Positions 40,129 through 50,066 are shown, numbered from the stretch's first letter. The stretch: 64,000 bases of DNA from Deinococcus depolymerans (GCF_039522025.1 NZ_BAAADB010000029.1:349634-413633), one strand, 5' to 3'. Translations and numbers: made by a program. The notes: generated from the sequence alone by a model not told the origin.

Positions 40129-40410
40129 ATGGGTAAACTCGTGCGCGACCGCATCCCGGACCTCTTCGGTGGCCAGACCCGCCTGCTGAATGGGGAGGAG
40201 TACCGCGCCGCGCTGCGCGCCAAGCTCGAGGAGGAGGTCGCGGAGTACCTGCAGTCCAGTGAACCCGAGGAACTGGCGGATGTGCTGGAGGTCCTGCGCG
40301 CCCTGGCCGCCCTGCACGACCTGACCCCCGGGGATCTGGAGGCCCTGCGCCGCGCGAAGGCGGACGCGCGGGGTGGCTTCGCGGGCCGGGTGTGGTGGAC
40401 GCCAGCCTAA
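40129..40410 (+). CDS. MazG/PRA-PH-like nucleotide pyrophosphohydrolase
   Basis: The 93-residue product begins MGKLVRDRIPDL, the N-terminus of small house-cleaning pyrophosphohydrolases related to phosphoribosyl-ATP pyrophosphatase and MazG. The all-alpha metal site is visible as KLEEEVAEYL (about 34-43) and EELADVLEVLRAL (about 48-60), giving the ExxE...ExxD pattern. It probably hydrolyses non-canonical nucleoside triphosphates. It is divergent from ffh. Confidence 0.85.
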   Translation: MGKLVRDRIPDLFGGQTRLLNGEEYRAALRAKLEEEVAEYLQSSEPEELADVLEVLRALAALHDLTPGDLEALRRAKADARGGFAGRVWWTPA

Positions 40411-40431
40411 CGCCCGTTAGGCAGGGCGCGC

Positions 40432-40437
40432 TATGCT
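40432..40437 (+). promoter_or_regulatory. -10 box for the thiolase gene
   Basis: TATGCT, 6 nt before the ATG at 40444. Confidence 0.5.
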
Positions 40438-40443
40438 GCGCGC

Positions 40444-41622
40444 ATGCAAAGAGCAGTGATCGTCGCGGCCAGCCGCACGCCCACCGGGAAGTTCCTCGGC
40501 AGCCTCGAGAGCGTCAGCGCCGTCGACCTGGGCGCCACCACCCTCCGTGAAACCCTGCGCCGCAGCGGCCTGGACGCGGCCCTGATCGAGGAAGTCATCA
40601 TGGGGCAGGTCGTGCAGGCGGGCAGCGGGCAGAACCCCGCCCGGCAGGCCGCCCTGAAAGCCGGACTGACCCACGAGGTCGGGGCGCTGACCATCAACAA
40701 GGTCTGCGGCAGCGGCCTGAAAGCCGTCATCCTGGCCGCGCAGAGCATCCGCGCCGGCGATCAGCACGCCGTCCTGGCCGGGGGCATGGAAAGCATGAGC
40801 AACGCCCCGCACCTGCTGCCCGGCGCGCGCAAGGGCTACCGCCTGGGCCACGCGCAGGTCCTCGACGCGAACACCCACGACGGCCTGTGGTGCTCCATCA
40901 ACGACGAGGGCATGGGCCTGACCGGTGAACGCGTGGCCGAGAAGTACGCCATCACCCGCGAGGAGCAGGACGCCTACGCCACCCAGAGCCACCGCCGCGC
41001 CATCGCCGCGCAGCAGGCAGGCCGATTCACGGACGAGATCGTCCCCGTGACCGTCAAGGGCCGCAAGGGAGACACCGTTGTCGACACCGACGAGGGCCCC
41101 CGCGCCGACACCAGCGAGGAGACCCTGGGCCGCCTGAAACCCGCCTTCAAGAAGGACGGCAGCGTCACTGCCGGAAACGCCCCCGGCCTGAACGACGGCG
41201 CGGCCAGCCTGATGGTCGTCAGCGCCGACTTCGCCCAGGCGCACGGCCTGACCCCCCTGGCCGAGATCATCGACTACGCCACGGGCGGCCTCGCGCCCGA
41301 GTGGGTCATGATGACGCCCGTTCCCGCCACGCAGAAACTCCTGAATAAACTCGGCTGGCAGGCGGGCGACGTGGACCTGTGGGAACTCAACGAGGCGTTC
41401 AGCGTCCAGAGCCTCGCCGTCGCCCGCGAACTCGGCCTGGACCCCGCCCGCGTGAACGTGAACGGCGGTGCGGTCGCCCTCGGCCACCCCATCGGCGCGA
41501 GCGGCGCACGCATCCTCGTCACCCTCCTGCACGCCCTGAAACAGCAGGACAGGGAAACCGGCGTCGCCACCCTGTGCATGGGCGGCGGCAACGGCCTCGC
41601 CCTGGCCGTCAAGCGGGTGTAA
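40444..41622 (+). CDS. Acetyl-CoA acetyltransferase (thiolase)
   Basis: The 392-residue enzyme condenses or cleaves acetoacetyl-CoA. All catalytic parts are visible: nucleophile Cys88 in [12 protein letters not shown], the [12 protein letters not shown] segment (about 116-127), [19 protein letters not shown] with the catalytic histidine near 349, and the C-terminal CMGGGNG with the proton-transfer cysteine near 379. It belongs to the biosynthetic/degradative acetyl-CoA acetyltransferase group. With the 3-hydroxyacyl-CoA dehydrogenase at 42458 it suggests butyryl- or acetoacetyl-CoA metabolism. Confidence 0.94.
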   Translation: MQRAVIVAASRTPTGKFLGSLESVSAVDLGATTLRETLRRSGLDAALIEEVIMGQVVQAGSGQNPARQAALKAGLTHEVGALTINKVCGSGLKAVILAAQSIRAGDQHAVLAGGMESMSNAPHLLPGARKGYRLGHAQVLDANTHDGLWCSINDEGMGLTGERVAEKYAITREEQDAYATQSHRRAIAAQQAGRFTDEIVPVTVKGRKGDTVVDTDEGPRADTSEETLGRLKPAFKKDGSVTAGNAPGLNDGAASLMVVSADFAQAHGLTPLAEIIDYATGGLAPEWVMMTPVPATQKLLNKLGWQAGDVDLWELNEAFSVQSLAVARELGLDPARVNVNGGAVALGHPIGASGARILVTLLHALKQQDRETGVATLCMGGGNGLALAVKRV

Positions 41623-41686
41623 GGACACGTGAACGAAGCAAGAAAAGTGAGGGGCCGCCCCCGAACGTCCAGCCAGAGAAAGCGGG

Positions 41687-41692
41687 TAGGCT
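41687..41692 (+). promoter_or_regulatory. -10 box for the YciI-like gene
   Basis: TAGGCT, 7 nt before the ATG at 41700. Confidence 0.5.
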
Positions 41693-41699
41693 GAGCACC

Positions 41700-42008
41700 A
41701 TGACGACCCTGTGGATCATCGAGAGCACCTACCTCAAACCCACCGACGAGATCGCCAAGGTCACGCCCGCCCACCGCGAATGGCTCGACCAGCACTACCG
41801 CAGCGGCGTGTTCCTCACCAGCGGCCGCAAGGTCGACAACACCGGCGGCGTGATCGTCGCGCAGGCCGACACCCTGCAGGACCTCGTGGACCTGTTCGAC
41901 CACGACCCCTTCGTCCAGTCGGGCTGCTCCCGCTACAGGTACACCGCCTTCAACCCCGTCAAACGCGGCAAAGCCGTGCAGATCGAGGGCGTGCCGCTCG
42001 TCGAGTGA
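41700..42008 (+). CDS. YciI-like family protein
   Basis: The 102-residue product has the ferredoxin-like YciI fold pattern: an N-terminal WIIESTYLKP strand, the conserved histidine in VTPAHREWLDQHY (about 22-34), FLTSGRKVDNTGGVIVA and the acidic DPFVQSGCSRY segment. YciI proteins are thought to act as small lyase-like or dehalogenase-like enzymes; the function of this branch is not established. The stop overlaps the next gene's GTG (GTGA), so the two are coupled. Confidence 0.85.
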   Translation: MTTLWIIESTYLKPTDEIAKVTPAHREWLDQHYRSGVFLTSGRKVDNTGGVIVAQADTLQDLVDLFDHDPFVQSGCSRYRYTAFNPVKRGKAVQIEGVPLVE

Positions 42009-42445
42009 ATCTGGACGGACTGACGTTTCAGGTCGGCCCCCTCACAGTGACCGTCCATCAGGGCCGGGTGCCCGACGGAACGGATTCTTGGGATGCGAAC
42101 TGGCTGGACGTTGCCGCCGAGGTCGACCTGCCCGGACAGGCCTGGGTGCGCGCCACTGGACCATTCCTGATGACCAGCGACCTCGCCGGGTTCCTGCCGG
42201 AGTTGCGGCGCATGCACGAGACGCTGACTGGAACGGCCGACCTTCATCCCCTGGAGCCGGATCTGAGGGTGCACCTCGAATGCGGTTCCACGGGGCAGCT
42301 CCTCACAGAGATTGAATTGACTCCAGACCACCCGACCCAGAGTCACATCTTCGAGCTAGAGCTGGATCAGACGTACCTGCCCGGAATCATCCGGCAGTTG
42401 GACACCATTCTCGAGCGTTTTCCCGTCCGGGGCAGACCGGACTGA
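42005..42445 (+). CDS. Hypothetical protein, possibly WapI-like
   Basis: The 146-residue product begins with GTG at 42005, overlapping the YciI-like stop. It has an alternating beta-strand N-terminal half and the C-terminal pattern IELTPDHPTQSHIFELELD then QTYLPGIIRQLDTILERFP, which reminds me of proteins labelled WapI-family immunity proteins. No toxin gene is adjacent, so an immunity role is only a possibility. Codon use is less extreme than its neighbours in places. It is followed 12 nt later by the dehydrogenase gene. Confidence 0.7.
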   Translation: MNLDGLTFQVGPLTVTVHQGRVPDGTDSWDANWLDVAAEVDLPGQAWVRATGPFLMTSDLAGFLPELRRMHETLTGTADLHPLEPDLRVHLECGSTGQLLTEIELTPDHPTQSHIFELELDQTYLPGIIRQLDTILERFPVRGRPD

Positions 42446-42457
42446 ACAGGAGTTCCC

Positions 42458-43294
<837 letters not shown>

Positions 43295-43507
43295 CGGCCG
43301 CCGCCCCCCTGTCCCCGTCCGGTCCGGCTGGTCCGCGCCGGCCTGTCACCGCAGGCGGATGACCTGTCGAGGCCGGGTGCCCGGCCAGAATGTTAGGTTG
43401 GGCAGGTCGCCCCGCCCTGACTGCGCCGCCCCGGACTGCACGCAGCCGCCTGCCCCCTCCCCCCCTCCCCATTCCGGCCTTTTTTCTCTTGAGCCCCTGG
43501 AGCCTGC

Positions 43508-44350
43508 ATGTTCAAACGCACCTGGTTGACCGTCACTGCCGCCGCCCTGTCTCTCACCGCCATCACCGTCCCCAGCACCGCCAGCGCCGCCGACGTGACG
43601 CTGGGCCTGAACAGCAGCCTCGGCCTGGGCTGTCAGGTGGCTGGCGTGCGCGCCGGCATCCGCGCCGACCGCGTCGGCGTGTACGGGCAGGGCTCCTTCT
43701 GCGCCAGTAACGTCCAGGGGCAGTCCGGCGTGGCGTCGTTCGGGCTGGGCCTCTCGGTCGACCTGTTCCGCAGCGGGAATTTCACGACCTACGCCCTGGC
43801 CGGACTGGACACCGTCCGGAACAATGTCGCGTTGCACGCGGGCGTCGGGGCGCGTTACGGGCTGGCGCTGGTGCCGGCCGAGGCGTACCTCGAGGCGGGT
43901 GTCCAGCGGATCAACACCTCGCTGCAGGCCATCACCGGGCCCCGCCTCGCGCTGGGCGTGAACTACCGCGTGAACGTGGCCAACCTGCAGGGCACCCTGC
44001 CTGCCGCGTCGGGCAGCGGCGCTGCAGAGGCGGAGGCCGCGCCGGTCGCCTGCAACCTGACCCCGGAAGCGGACCGCGCCAACGCCAGGGACGCCGCAGT
44101 GAACGCGGCGAACGAGGCCATCGCCGCCGCACTGGGAGCGTACTCGGCGGTGTACTCCAACGTGAGTTTCTCGGTCAGTGCGGGGGCCGCCAGTGTCAGC
44201 GGCAACAACGCCCAGGTGGTCGGCAGCGTGACCCTGTCCGGCACGCAGAACAGCAACGGTGAGCGTGTCAGCGGGACGTACGGCGGCACCATCAACCTCG
44301 TGCGTACCGGATGCGGCTGGGCCGCCACCGGCTACTCCCGGAACGACTGA
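43508..44350 (+). CDS. Exported protein, beta-rich
   Basis: The 280-residue product has a clear signal peptide (cleavage near ASAADV, residue about 28). Residues 30-170 show alternating short strands with many glycines (LGLSVDLFRSGNFTTYALAG, ARYGLALVPAEAYLEAGV), resembling an outer-membrane barrel or porin-like repeat. A short linker rich in alanine is followed by a helical cysteine-containing part (about 185-215) and a final beta region with another cysteine (RTGCGWAATGY). I do not recognise the family. CTGGAG precedes the ATG. The 213-nt gap before it holds no visible promoter consensus. Confidence 0.72.
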   Translation: MFKRTWLTVTAAALSLTAITVPSTASAADVTLGLNSSLGLGCQVAGVRAGIRADRVGVYGQGSFCASNVQGQSGVASFGLGLSVDLFRSGNFTTYALAGLDTVRNNVALHAGVGARYGLALVPAEAYLEAGVQRINTSLQAITGPRLALGVNYRVNVANLQGTLPAASGSGAAEAEAAPVACNLTPEADRANARDAAVNAANEAIAAALGAYSAVYSNVSFSVSAGAASVSGNNAQVVGSVTLSGTQNSNGERVSGTYGGTINLVRTGCGWAATGYSRND

Positions 44351-44404
44351 TCGCCCCGGTCCACCCCGGGCGGCGTCCCTGACGGCCAACCGGGGTAGGA
44401 CCGG

Positions 44405-44968
44405 TCAGCGCCCCCGCTGGTGGTACTCGGCGTTGGGTGTGAAGCCCAGGGCGCTGCTGACGCGGTTGGTCATGTTGAACATACCGGTCACCTGGGTGGC
44501 TTCCAGGATCTCGTGATCGTTCAGACCCGCTGCGCGCAGCGGGGCCAGGTCGCGTTCGGTCATGTCGGCGGGCGTGCGGGTCAGTTTCTCCGCGAACGCG
44601 CACAGCGCCGCCTGCCGTTCCGTGAGGGCCGCGTGCCGCCAGTTCACGGCGACCGTGTCGGCCCAGGCGGGGTCGCCGCTGTACTCGCGCAGGGCCGCGC
44701 CGTGCGAGACGGCGCAGTACACGCAGCGGTTCACGCTGCTGACGGTCACGCCGATCAGTTCGCGTTCCGTGTGGGTCAGGTGCCCGTCGCGGTTGACCAG
44801 GGTGTTGAAGTCGTTCCACCATGCCAGGAACGGCTCGCCGTTCAGGGCCTGCGCGCGGAACACGTTCGGGACGAAGCCCAGGTTCGCCTCCGCTTTCGCC
44901 CAGAGTTTCTGCACGCCCTCGTGCGCGGACTGCTCGTCCGGCACGGTCAGCCAGGAGATTCGGTTCAT
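44405..44968 (-). CDS. AhpD/carboxymuconolactone decarboxylase-like protein
   Basis: The 187-residue product belongs to the peroxidase-related branch of the AhpD/CMD superfamily. The redox motif CVYCAVSHG (about residues 82-90) contains the CxxC pair and the adjacent histidine used in peroxide reduction. [19 protein letters not shown] before it is typical. ATG at 44968 is preferred over 44987-44989, because the family usually starts MNRISWL and a TACTCT box lies 9 nt upstream. It is divergent from the metallo-beta-lactamase-fold gene. Confidence 0.86.
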   Translation of the reverse strand: MNRISWLTVPDEQSAHEGVQKLWAKAEANLGFVPNVFRAQALNGEPFLAWWNDFNTLVNRDGHLTHTERELIGVTVSSVNRCVYCAVSHGAALREYSGDPAWADTVAVNWRHAALTERQAALCAFAEKLTRTPADMTERDLAPLRAAGLNDHEILEATQVTGMFNMTNRVSSALGFTPNAEYHQRGR

Positions 44969-44977
44969 GGTCCGCCC

Positions 44978-44983
44978 AGAGTA
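44978..44983 (-). promoter_or_regulatory. Possible -10 box for the AhpD-like gene
   Basis: Reverse-strand TACTCT, 9 nt before the ATG at 44968. Confidence 0.35.
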
Positions 44984-45020
44984 GGACATGCGGCGTCTGG
45001 GGGCGTGGCATCATCGGCGG

Positions 45021-45665
45021 GTGCTGCCCTCCCGCGCCGAGCTGATCAGCGTGCCCATGTACGCCAACGTGTTCCTGCTGACCACCCCGCGCGGCCGCCT
45101 GCTGGTCGATACCGGCACGGTCGTGCACGCGCCGCGGTTCCTGCGGCTGCTACGGTCGTTCCGGCCGGACGCGCTGCTGGTCACGCACGCGCACCCGGAC
45201 CATGCGGGCAGCGCGTTCCTGGCGGCGCGGGCGGGCCTGAACGTGCTGGCGCACCCGCTGGAGCACCCGGCGCTGCTGGGGGAGGTGCATGACCTGCCGT
45301 ACCCGGCGGGCCGTCCGGGCGTGGGGCGGCTGGTGTCGCGGGCGCACCCGAACGTCCGGGCGTCGGCGTTGCGGGCCGCGCTGCCGGGGCAGGACGTGCT
45401 GGGCTGGGAGGTCGTGCACCTGCCGGGCCACACGGCCGGGCAGATCGGGTTGCGGCGCGGCGGCGTGCTGATCGCGGCGGACGCCGTGGTGGGTGGCCGT
45501 GACGGCGCGCACCTGCCCCGCGCGGCGTACAACCACGACCACGCGCAGGCCCTCGCCACCCTGAAGGCGGTGGCGGGCATGAACTTCCGCGAGATCTGGC
45601 CGGGTCACGGGGGCGTCCTGACCGCCGAGCAGGTCCAGACCCGCGCGGGAAGAGTGGACCGTTGA
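45021..45665 (+). CDS. Metallo-beta-lactamase-fold hydrolase
   Basis: The 214-residue product has the MBL-fold metal site THAHPDHAG (residues about 55-63), a second histidine in HLPGHTAGQIG (about 136-146), the aspartate in LIAADAVVGG and a final histidine in IWPGHGG. Members include glyoxalase II-like, lactonase and quorum-quenching hydrolases; nothing here settles the substrate. The GTG at 45021 is the most plausible start, although no ribosome site is visible. The 3' end runs into a strong bidirectional terminator. Confidence 0.85.
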   Translation: MLPSRAELISVPMYANVFLLTTPRGRLLVDTGTVVHAPRFLRLLRSFRPDALLVTHAHPDHAGSAFLAARAGLNVLAHPLEHPALLGEVHDLPYPAGRPGVGRLVSRAHPNVRASALRAALPGQDVLGWEVVHLPGHTAGQIGLRRGGVLIAADAVVGGRDGAHLPRAAYNHDHAQALATLKAVAGMNFREIWPGHGGVLTAEQVQTRAGRVDR

Positions 45666-45719
45666 AAGTCGATGGTTGACGGCAGGGAACGCGCCCCCCT
45701 CCATCCACCATCGACTTTT
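45665..45719. terminator. Bidirectional terminator after the MBL gene
   Basis: AAAGTCGATGG (45665-45675) pairs perfectly with CCATCGACTTT (45708-45718) and is followed by T-rich sequence. It lies between convergent genes. Confidence 0.7.
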
Positions 45720-45733
45720 GACCTTCTACGGGT

Positions 45734-46903
45734 TTACTTCTTGGGTTCGTCGGCGACCTGTCCGGTCACGCCAGGCACGACCCAGGCCATGCTGTTCAGT
45801 TCGCCGATGCTGGCGACCTTCCCGGCGGGGACGCGCAGGATGCCGTTGCGGTCCTTGATGGGGCCGGTGAAGGGGTCGAACTTGCCACCTTTTTCCATCT
45901 CGGTTTTCAGGGCCATGACGCGGTCGTACACGGTGGTTTTCTTGCCGGCGACGGTGATGGTCCTGGCTTTCAGGGCCGGCACCCACTTGGGGTTGATGGC
46001 CATGCCGTCCTGCGCGCCGAGTTCCACGCTGCCGCCGCGCAGCAGGTTCCAGTAGTCGACGTTCTGGAGGTTCTTGGTGGTGTACGTGCCGGTATGCACC
46101 TTGGTCAGGAAGTCGATGTAGATCCGCTCCCAGTGGACCAGCTGGCCGCTGACGACGTAGTCGGGCGCGAACTTGTACATGGCGGTGTAGTGCGCGAACA
46201 CCGGGATCTTGCGCGCCCCGGCGGTCTGCACGACGGTGGCGGTGTCCTCGGTGAAGGCCAGGGCGCCGGCGCCCTCGCTGATCAGGCTCTCGGCGGCCTC
46301 GCGGGCCTTGTTCGGGTCGAACCACGCGTTGATCCACTTGACGCTGACGGTCGCCTTGGGGTTCACGGCGCGTGCGCCCAGCGCGAAGGCGCTGATGTGA
46401 CGTTTGAGTTCCGGGACGGGGAACGCGGCGACGTACCCGAGCTTGTCGCTCTTGCTGACGGCGGCGGCCATCATGCCGTTCAGGTAGTACAGCTGGTAGA
46501 AGTCCGCCATGTACGTGGCCATGTTCGGGGCGCGTTTGAAGCCGCTGGCGTGCGCGAAGATCACGTTCGGGTACTTCTTGGCGGCCTCGGCGGTCTGGTC
46601 CATGAACCCGAAGCTGGTGGTGAAGATCACCTTGCAGTTGTCCTTCACGAGGCGGTCGATGACGGGCGTGGCCTGACCCTCGGGCACGCTCTCCACGTAC
46701 TTGGTTTCCAGCCATGGCAGGGCCTTCTCGCTGAGCTTGCGGGCCTGGTCGTGCGCGTAACTCCAGCCGATGTCACCCACCGGGCCGACGTAGATGAAGC
46801 AGGCTTTCAGCTTGGCGCTCTGCTGGGCCTGCGCGGCGGGGCTGAGGGCCGTTCCGAGCAGGGCCAGGGTGAGGGGCAGGACAGCAGTCATCGTTTTCAT
46901 CAT
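45734..46903 (-). CDS. BMP-family nucleoside-type ABC substrate-binding protein
   Basis: The 389-residue protein has a signal peptide (cleavage near AAQAQQ, about residue 25) and the BMP/TmpC fold of purine-nucleoside-binding proteins: YVGPVGDIGWSYAHDQAR at about 39-56, IFTTSFGFMDQTAEAAKKYP, and the EDTATVVQTAG segment. No lipobox is seen, so it may be periplasmic. ATG-ATG at 46903 with GGAGG upstream. The cognate permease and ATPase genes are probably 50102-53682, 3.2 kb away. Confidence 0.9.
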   Translation of the reverse strand: MMKTMTAVLPLTLALLGTALSPAAQAQQSAKLKACFIYVGPVGDIGWSYAHDQARKLSEKALPWLETKYVESVPEGQATPVIDRLVKDNCKVIFTTSFGFMDQTAEAAKKYPNVIFAHASGFKRAPNMATYMADFYQLYYLNGMMAAAVSKSDKLGYVAAFPVPELKRHISAFALGARAVNPKATVSVKWINAWFDPNKAREAAESLISEGAGALAFTEDTATVVQTAGARKIPVFAHYTAMYKFAPDYVVSGQLVHWERIYIDFLTKVHTGTYTTKNLQNVDYWNLLRGGSVELGAQDGMAINPKWVPALKARTITVAGKKTTVYDRVMALKTEMEKGGKFDPFTGPIKDRNGILRVPAGKVASIGELNSMAWVVPGVTGQVADEPKK

Positions 46904-47128
46904 GGAAGGACCTCCGGGCGGCCAGGGAAGGAACGCCACCACGTGCGTTCATTGTGCCTTCATTTTGTTCCCAGGAAAAGGGACAGGCTGACAGAAACCC
47001 CGGGCAGCCGCGCTGGCAGGGCGACCACCCCCTGCATTCTGTTCCGTGAAACCCGGCCACTGTGACGCCGCACGCGGCACTTGAACCGATTACGCCCACA
47101 ATGCGTATACCTGGACAGGAGGGCACCC

Positions 47129-48142
47129 ATGACCGACCCACGCACCCCCGAGGACCACACGCCCGACACCCAGACCCAGGACGGGCCGCGCCGCATCCTG
47201 ACGCCCGGCAGTGACCTGAACCCCCGCCGTGAATTTCTGCGCAGCGCCGCTCTGTTCACCGGCACGGTCGCCGCGCTGGGTGGCGGCCTGGAGGTCCTGA
47301 CCCGCCGCCCCGGTGCCGGCAGTGCCGAGGCGCAGACCGCCGACCCGTTCAGCCGCCCCGACCGGCCCCTCGGGCCGTACGACACCGACGAGAAGGTCAC
47401 GTCGTACCAGCAGGCCACCACGTACAACAACTTCTACGAGTTCGGCACCGACAAGAGCGACCCGGCCCGACTGGCCCGCAGCCTCAGACCCCGCCCCTGG
47501 ACGGTCCGCATCGACGGCGAGGTCCGCAAGCCGCAGACCATTGACATCGACACGTTGCAGTCCTGGTTCCCGCTCGAGGACCGCATCTACCGCATGCGCT
47601 GCGTGGAAGGCTGGAGCATGGTCATGCCGTGGCTGGGCTTCCCGCTGGCCGGCCTGATCCGCCGCCTGGAACCCACCGGCAAGGCCAAGTACGTGCAGTT
47701 CACGGCGCTGCTGGACCCCAAGCAGTTCCCCGGTCAGAAACAGCAGGTGCTGCAGTGGCCGTACGTGGAGGGCCTGCGTCTGGACGAGGCGCTGCACCCG
47801 CTGTCGTTCATGGCGGTCGGGCTGCACGGCCGCACGCTGCCCGGCCAGAACGGCGCGCCGCTGCGCCTGGTCGTTCCGTGGAAGTACGGGTTCAAGAACA
47901 TCAAGAGCATCGTGCGGATCACCCTGACCGAGAAGCAACCCCAGACCACCTGGGCGCTGGCCGCCCCGCAGGAGTACGGCTTCTACGCGAACGTGAACCC
48001 GGCCGTGCCGCACCCCCGCTGGAGTCAGGCGACCGAGCGGCGCATCGGGGAACTGGGCCGCCGCAAGACCCTGCCGTTCAACGGGTACGCCGACGAGGTC
48101 GCCGGGCTGTACCGGGGCATGGACCTGCGGAAGAACTTCTGA
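47129..48142 (+). CDS. msrP: Protein-methionine-sulfoxide reductase catalytic subunit
   Basis: The 337-residue molybdoenzyme repairs oxidised methionines in envelope proteins. The N-terminal [10 protein letters not shown] (arginines 33-34) is a twin-arginine export signal with a long n-region. Cys158 in [15 protein letters not shown] ligates the Mo-molybdopterin. [13 protein letters not shown] and the C-terminal [13 protein letters not shown] are typical of YedY/MsrP. ATG at 47129 has AGGAGG. Upstream TTGAAC...TATACC may be the promoter but the spacing (19) is long. msrQ follows. Confidence 0.95.
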   Translation: MTDPRTPEDHTPDTQTQDGPRRILTPGSDLNPRREFLRSAALFTGTVAALGGGLEVLTRRPGAGSAEAQTADPFSRPDRPLGPYDTDEKVTSYQQATTYNNFYEFGTDKSDPARLARSLRPRPWTVRIDGEVRKPQTIDIDTLQSWFPLEDRIYRMRCVEGWSMVMPWLGFPLAGLIRRLEPTGKAKYVQFTALLDPKQFPGQKQQVLQWPYVEGLRLDEALHPLSFMAVGLHGRTLPGQNGAPLRLVVPWKYGFKNIKSIVRITLTEKQPQTTWALAAPQEYGFYANVNPAVPHPRWSQATERRIGELGRRKTLPFNGYADEVAGLYRGMDLRKNF

Positions 48143-48144
48143 CC

Positions 48145-48789
48145 GTGACCCGCCCCGCCCCCGCCACACCCGCCCGCCGGCCCCCGGCCCGCCTGGGCTG
48201 GCTGGTCCCGGCCGTCACGGTCGGCGGCCTGCTCCCGGTCGCCGTGCTGATCCTCGACGCCCTGAGCGGCGCACTGGGTGCCAATCCCATCCAGCGCGCC
48301 ACCCTGCAGACCGGCCTGCTGACACTGGCGCTGCTGATCCTGTCGCTGGCCTGCACGCCCCTGCGCCTCCTGACCGGCTGGACGTGGCCCGCCCGCATCC
48401 GCAAGACGCTGGGCCTGCTGGGGTTCGGGTACGCCGCGCTGCACTTCCTGATCTACCTGTTCGACCACTCCTTCGACCTGACCCTGATGACCGAGGACGT
48501 CCTGAAACGACCGTTCGTCACGGCCGGATTCACCGCCCTGCTGCTGCTGGTGCCGCTGGCCCTGACCAGCACGCCACGCGCCGTGAAACGCCTGGGATTC
48601 CAGCGCTGGACGCGTCTGCACCAGCTCTCCTACGTGGCGGTCAGCCTGGGCGCCCTGCACTACTACTGGGGCGTGAAGAAGGACCACACGCCGCCCCTGA
48701 TCTACGCCGCCGTGATCGCCACGCTGTTCCTGATCCGCTTCCTGAAACGCCGCCCGGCCCGCCCCGGAACCCGCGCCGCGAAGACCTGA
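48145..48789 (+). CDS. msrQ: Heme-binding membrane subunit of MsrPQ
   Basis: This 214-residue membrane protein passes electrons from the quinone pool to MsrP. It has about six hydrophobic helices and the YedZ-type segments GFGYAALHFLIYLFDHS (about 92-108) and RLHQLSYVAVSLGALHYYW (about 154-172), whose histidines are expected heme ligands. The GTG at 48145 lies 2 nt after the msrP stop. Proline-rich N-terminal 15 residues could include a later start, but none is clearly better. Confidence 0.92.
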   Translation: MTRPAPATPARRPPARLGWLVPAVTVGGLLPVAVLILDALSGALGANPIQRATLQTGLLTLALLILSLACTPLRLLTGWTWPARIRKTLGLLGFGYAALHFLIYLFDHSFDLTLMTEDVLKRPFVTAGFTALLLLVPLALTSTPRAVKRLGFQRWTRLHQLSYVAVSLGALHYYWGVKKDHTPPLIYAAVIATLFLIRFLKRRPARPGTRAAKT

Positions 48790-48926
48790 CGCTGTCCGCC
48801 AGCGCAGACCTACCCCGACACAGCCCCCAGCCTCCTGGCCGGGGGTTCGTTCATGCCGGACCTTGAACCCCCGGCACCCAGGCGCACGTACCCAGGGTGA
48901 CGCCCCACGCACACCGGAGGTCCCCC

Positions 48927-49502
48927 ATGAACCGACTGCCCACCCCCACGACCCTGACGACCCTGGCGGCCGCTGCCCTGCTGACCCTCGCGCCGCCCGC
49001 GCAGGCCGTGACCGCGCGGACCGTCACGGTGACCTCCGTGACGACCGGGCAGACACCCCCCGAACTGACCGGCGGCCCCTGGCTGAACACCCCCGCCCCG
49101 CTGACCCTGGCGGGCCTGAAAGGCCGGGTGGTGCTCGTGAACTTCTGGGTGTACTCGTGCGTCAACTGCCATAACAGCCTGCCCACCCTGAAAGGCTGGT
49201 ACGGGCAGTACCGCTCGCAGGGCCTGGAAATCATCGGCGTGCACACCCCGGAATTCGAGTCCGACAGACCTACCGCCAGCGTGCAGGCCGCCCTGAAGGC
49301 GGACGGCGTGACCTGGCCGGTCGTGCAGGACAACGCGCTGCGGAACTGGCGCGCCTGGGGCATCCGGGCGTGGCCGACGTTCCTGCTGCTCGACCGTCAG
49401 GGCCGCGTGCGGTACTCGCACCGGGGCGAGATCAGCGCCCGCTTCCCGCAGGCCATTCCGGGCCTGGACGCGCAGATCCGGGCGCTGCTGGCCGAGAAGT
49501 GA
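48927..49502 (+). CDS. TlpA-like exported thioredoxin
   Basis: The 191-residue product has a signal peptide (cleavage near AQAVTA, about residue 26) and a thioredoxin fold with the active site SCVNCHNSLP (CVNC at about 75-78), in the pattern FWVYSCVNC seen in extracytoplasmic TlpA/DipZ-type proteins. AWGIRAWPTFLLL is the cis-proline region. It should exchange disulfides outside the membrane. GGAGG precedes the ATG. The TGA stop shares its A with repeat copy 7. The location next to msrPQ fits an envelope redox-repair block. Confidence 0.9.
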   Translation: MNRLPTPTTLTTLAAAALLTLAPPAQAVTARTVTVTSVTTGQTPPELTGGPWLNTPAPLTLAGLKGRVVLVNFWVYSCVNCHNSLPTLKGWYGQYRSQGLEIIGVHTPEFESDRPTASVQAALKADGVTWPVVQDNALRNWRAWGIRAWPTFLLLDRQGRVRYSHRGEISARFPQAIPGLDAQIRALLAEK

Positions 49503-49637
49503 TACGGATTCCGTTTATTTCGTTGACAGATCGGAACACCACCGATCTGCCAACTCCACGTCCGGAATCCGTTTCTCTCGCACTCGCATCCGCTCGGATT
49601 GAATGGACTGCAAAGCCCATTCAATCGGAGTCCGTAT
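49502..49637 (+). repeat. Dispersed repeat, copy 7 (type B), joins two genes
   Basis: The unit starts at the A of the TlpA-like TGA and ends GGAGTCCGTAT, where GGAG is correctly spaced (5 nt) before the ATG formed by the terminal AT plus the following G. Hairpin I is CAGATCGG-AACACCA-CCGATCTG, a perfect type B stem, and hairpin II is ATTGAATGGACTGCAAAGCC with CATTCAAT. Confidence 0.92.
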
Positions 49638-50016
49638 GATCCCGGCGCTGCTACTGGCCGCCTCCCTCAGCGCGGCCCCATCTGTCCCGGCCCTGCTGGT
49701 CAGCGTGCGCCCGCCGCCCGGCGTGGGGTTCAACGTGCGCGGCCCGTCGCTGATCACCGTTCAGGCCGGAACGTACCGGCAGCAGTTCCCGCTGACCGGC
49801 GTGCCCGACCCCACGTACCCGGACGCCTTCCGCGCCGTGCGGCCCGTGACCGTGCGGCTGCCCGCCCGCCTGCGCGGCCCCGTGACCCTGCGCGCCCGCC
49901 TGTTCCTGTGCGACCGTGTCAGCGGCGTCTGCACTCTGCAGGAACACACCCGCCGCGTGACCCTGAAGGCCGGAACGACCGTGCCCGTGGTGCTGCAATT
50001 GCCAGCGAAAAGGTGA
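49636..50016 (+). CDS. DsbD-alpha-like exported protein
   Basis: The 126-residue product begins with the ATG created by repeat copy 7 and a hydrophobic signal-like stretch (IPALLLAASLSAAPS). It then has an immunoglobulin-like domain containing RLFLCDRVSGVCTLQ (about residues 87-101). A similar cysteine pair in the first domain of DsbD passes electrons to periplasmic partners. The N-terminus lacks the usual basic residues, unless translation starts at the in-frame ATG at 49603 inside the repeat (adds one Lys and one Arg). It is likely a partner of the TlpA-like thioredoxin. Confidence 0.75.
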   Translation: MIPALLLAASLSAAPSVPALLVSVRPPPGVGFNVRGPSLITVQAGTYRQQFPLTGVPDPTYPDAFRAVRPVTVRLPARLRGPVTLRARLFLCDRVSGVCTLQEHTRRVTLKAGTTVPVVLQLPAKR

Positions 50017-50034
50017 CGCTGGGGCAGACAGGGA

Positions 50035-50066
50035 AGAGGCCCGGTGTACGAATACGCCGGGCCTCT
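50035..50066. terminator. Bidirectional terminator, CGAA tetraloop
   Basis: A 14-bp stem AGAGGCCCGGTGTA (50035-50048) / TACGCCGGGCCTCT (50053-50066) with one wobble and a CGAA loop between the convergent DsbD-alpha-like and permease genes. Confidence 0.7.

Noticed and set aside
46904..47128. A firm promoter pair in the divergent BMP-msrP gap
   Set aside because: TTGAAC and TATACC toward msrP are 19 nt apart and the reverse-strand candidates are weaker; not convincing enough to list.
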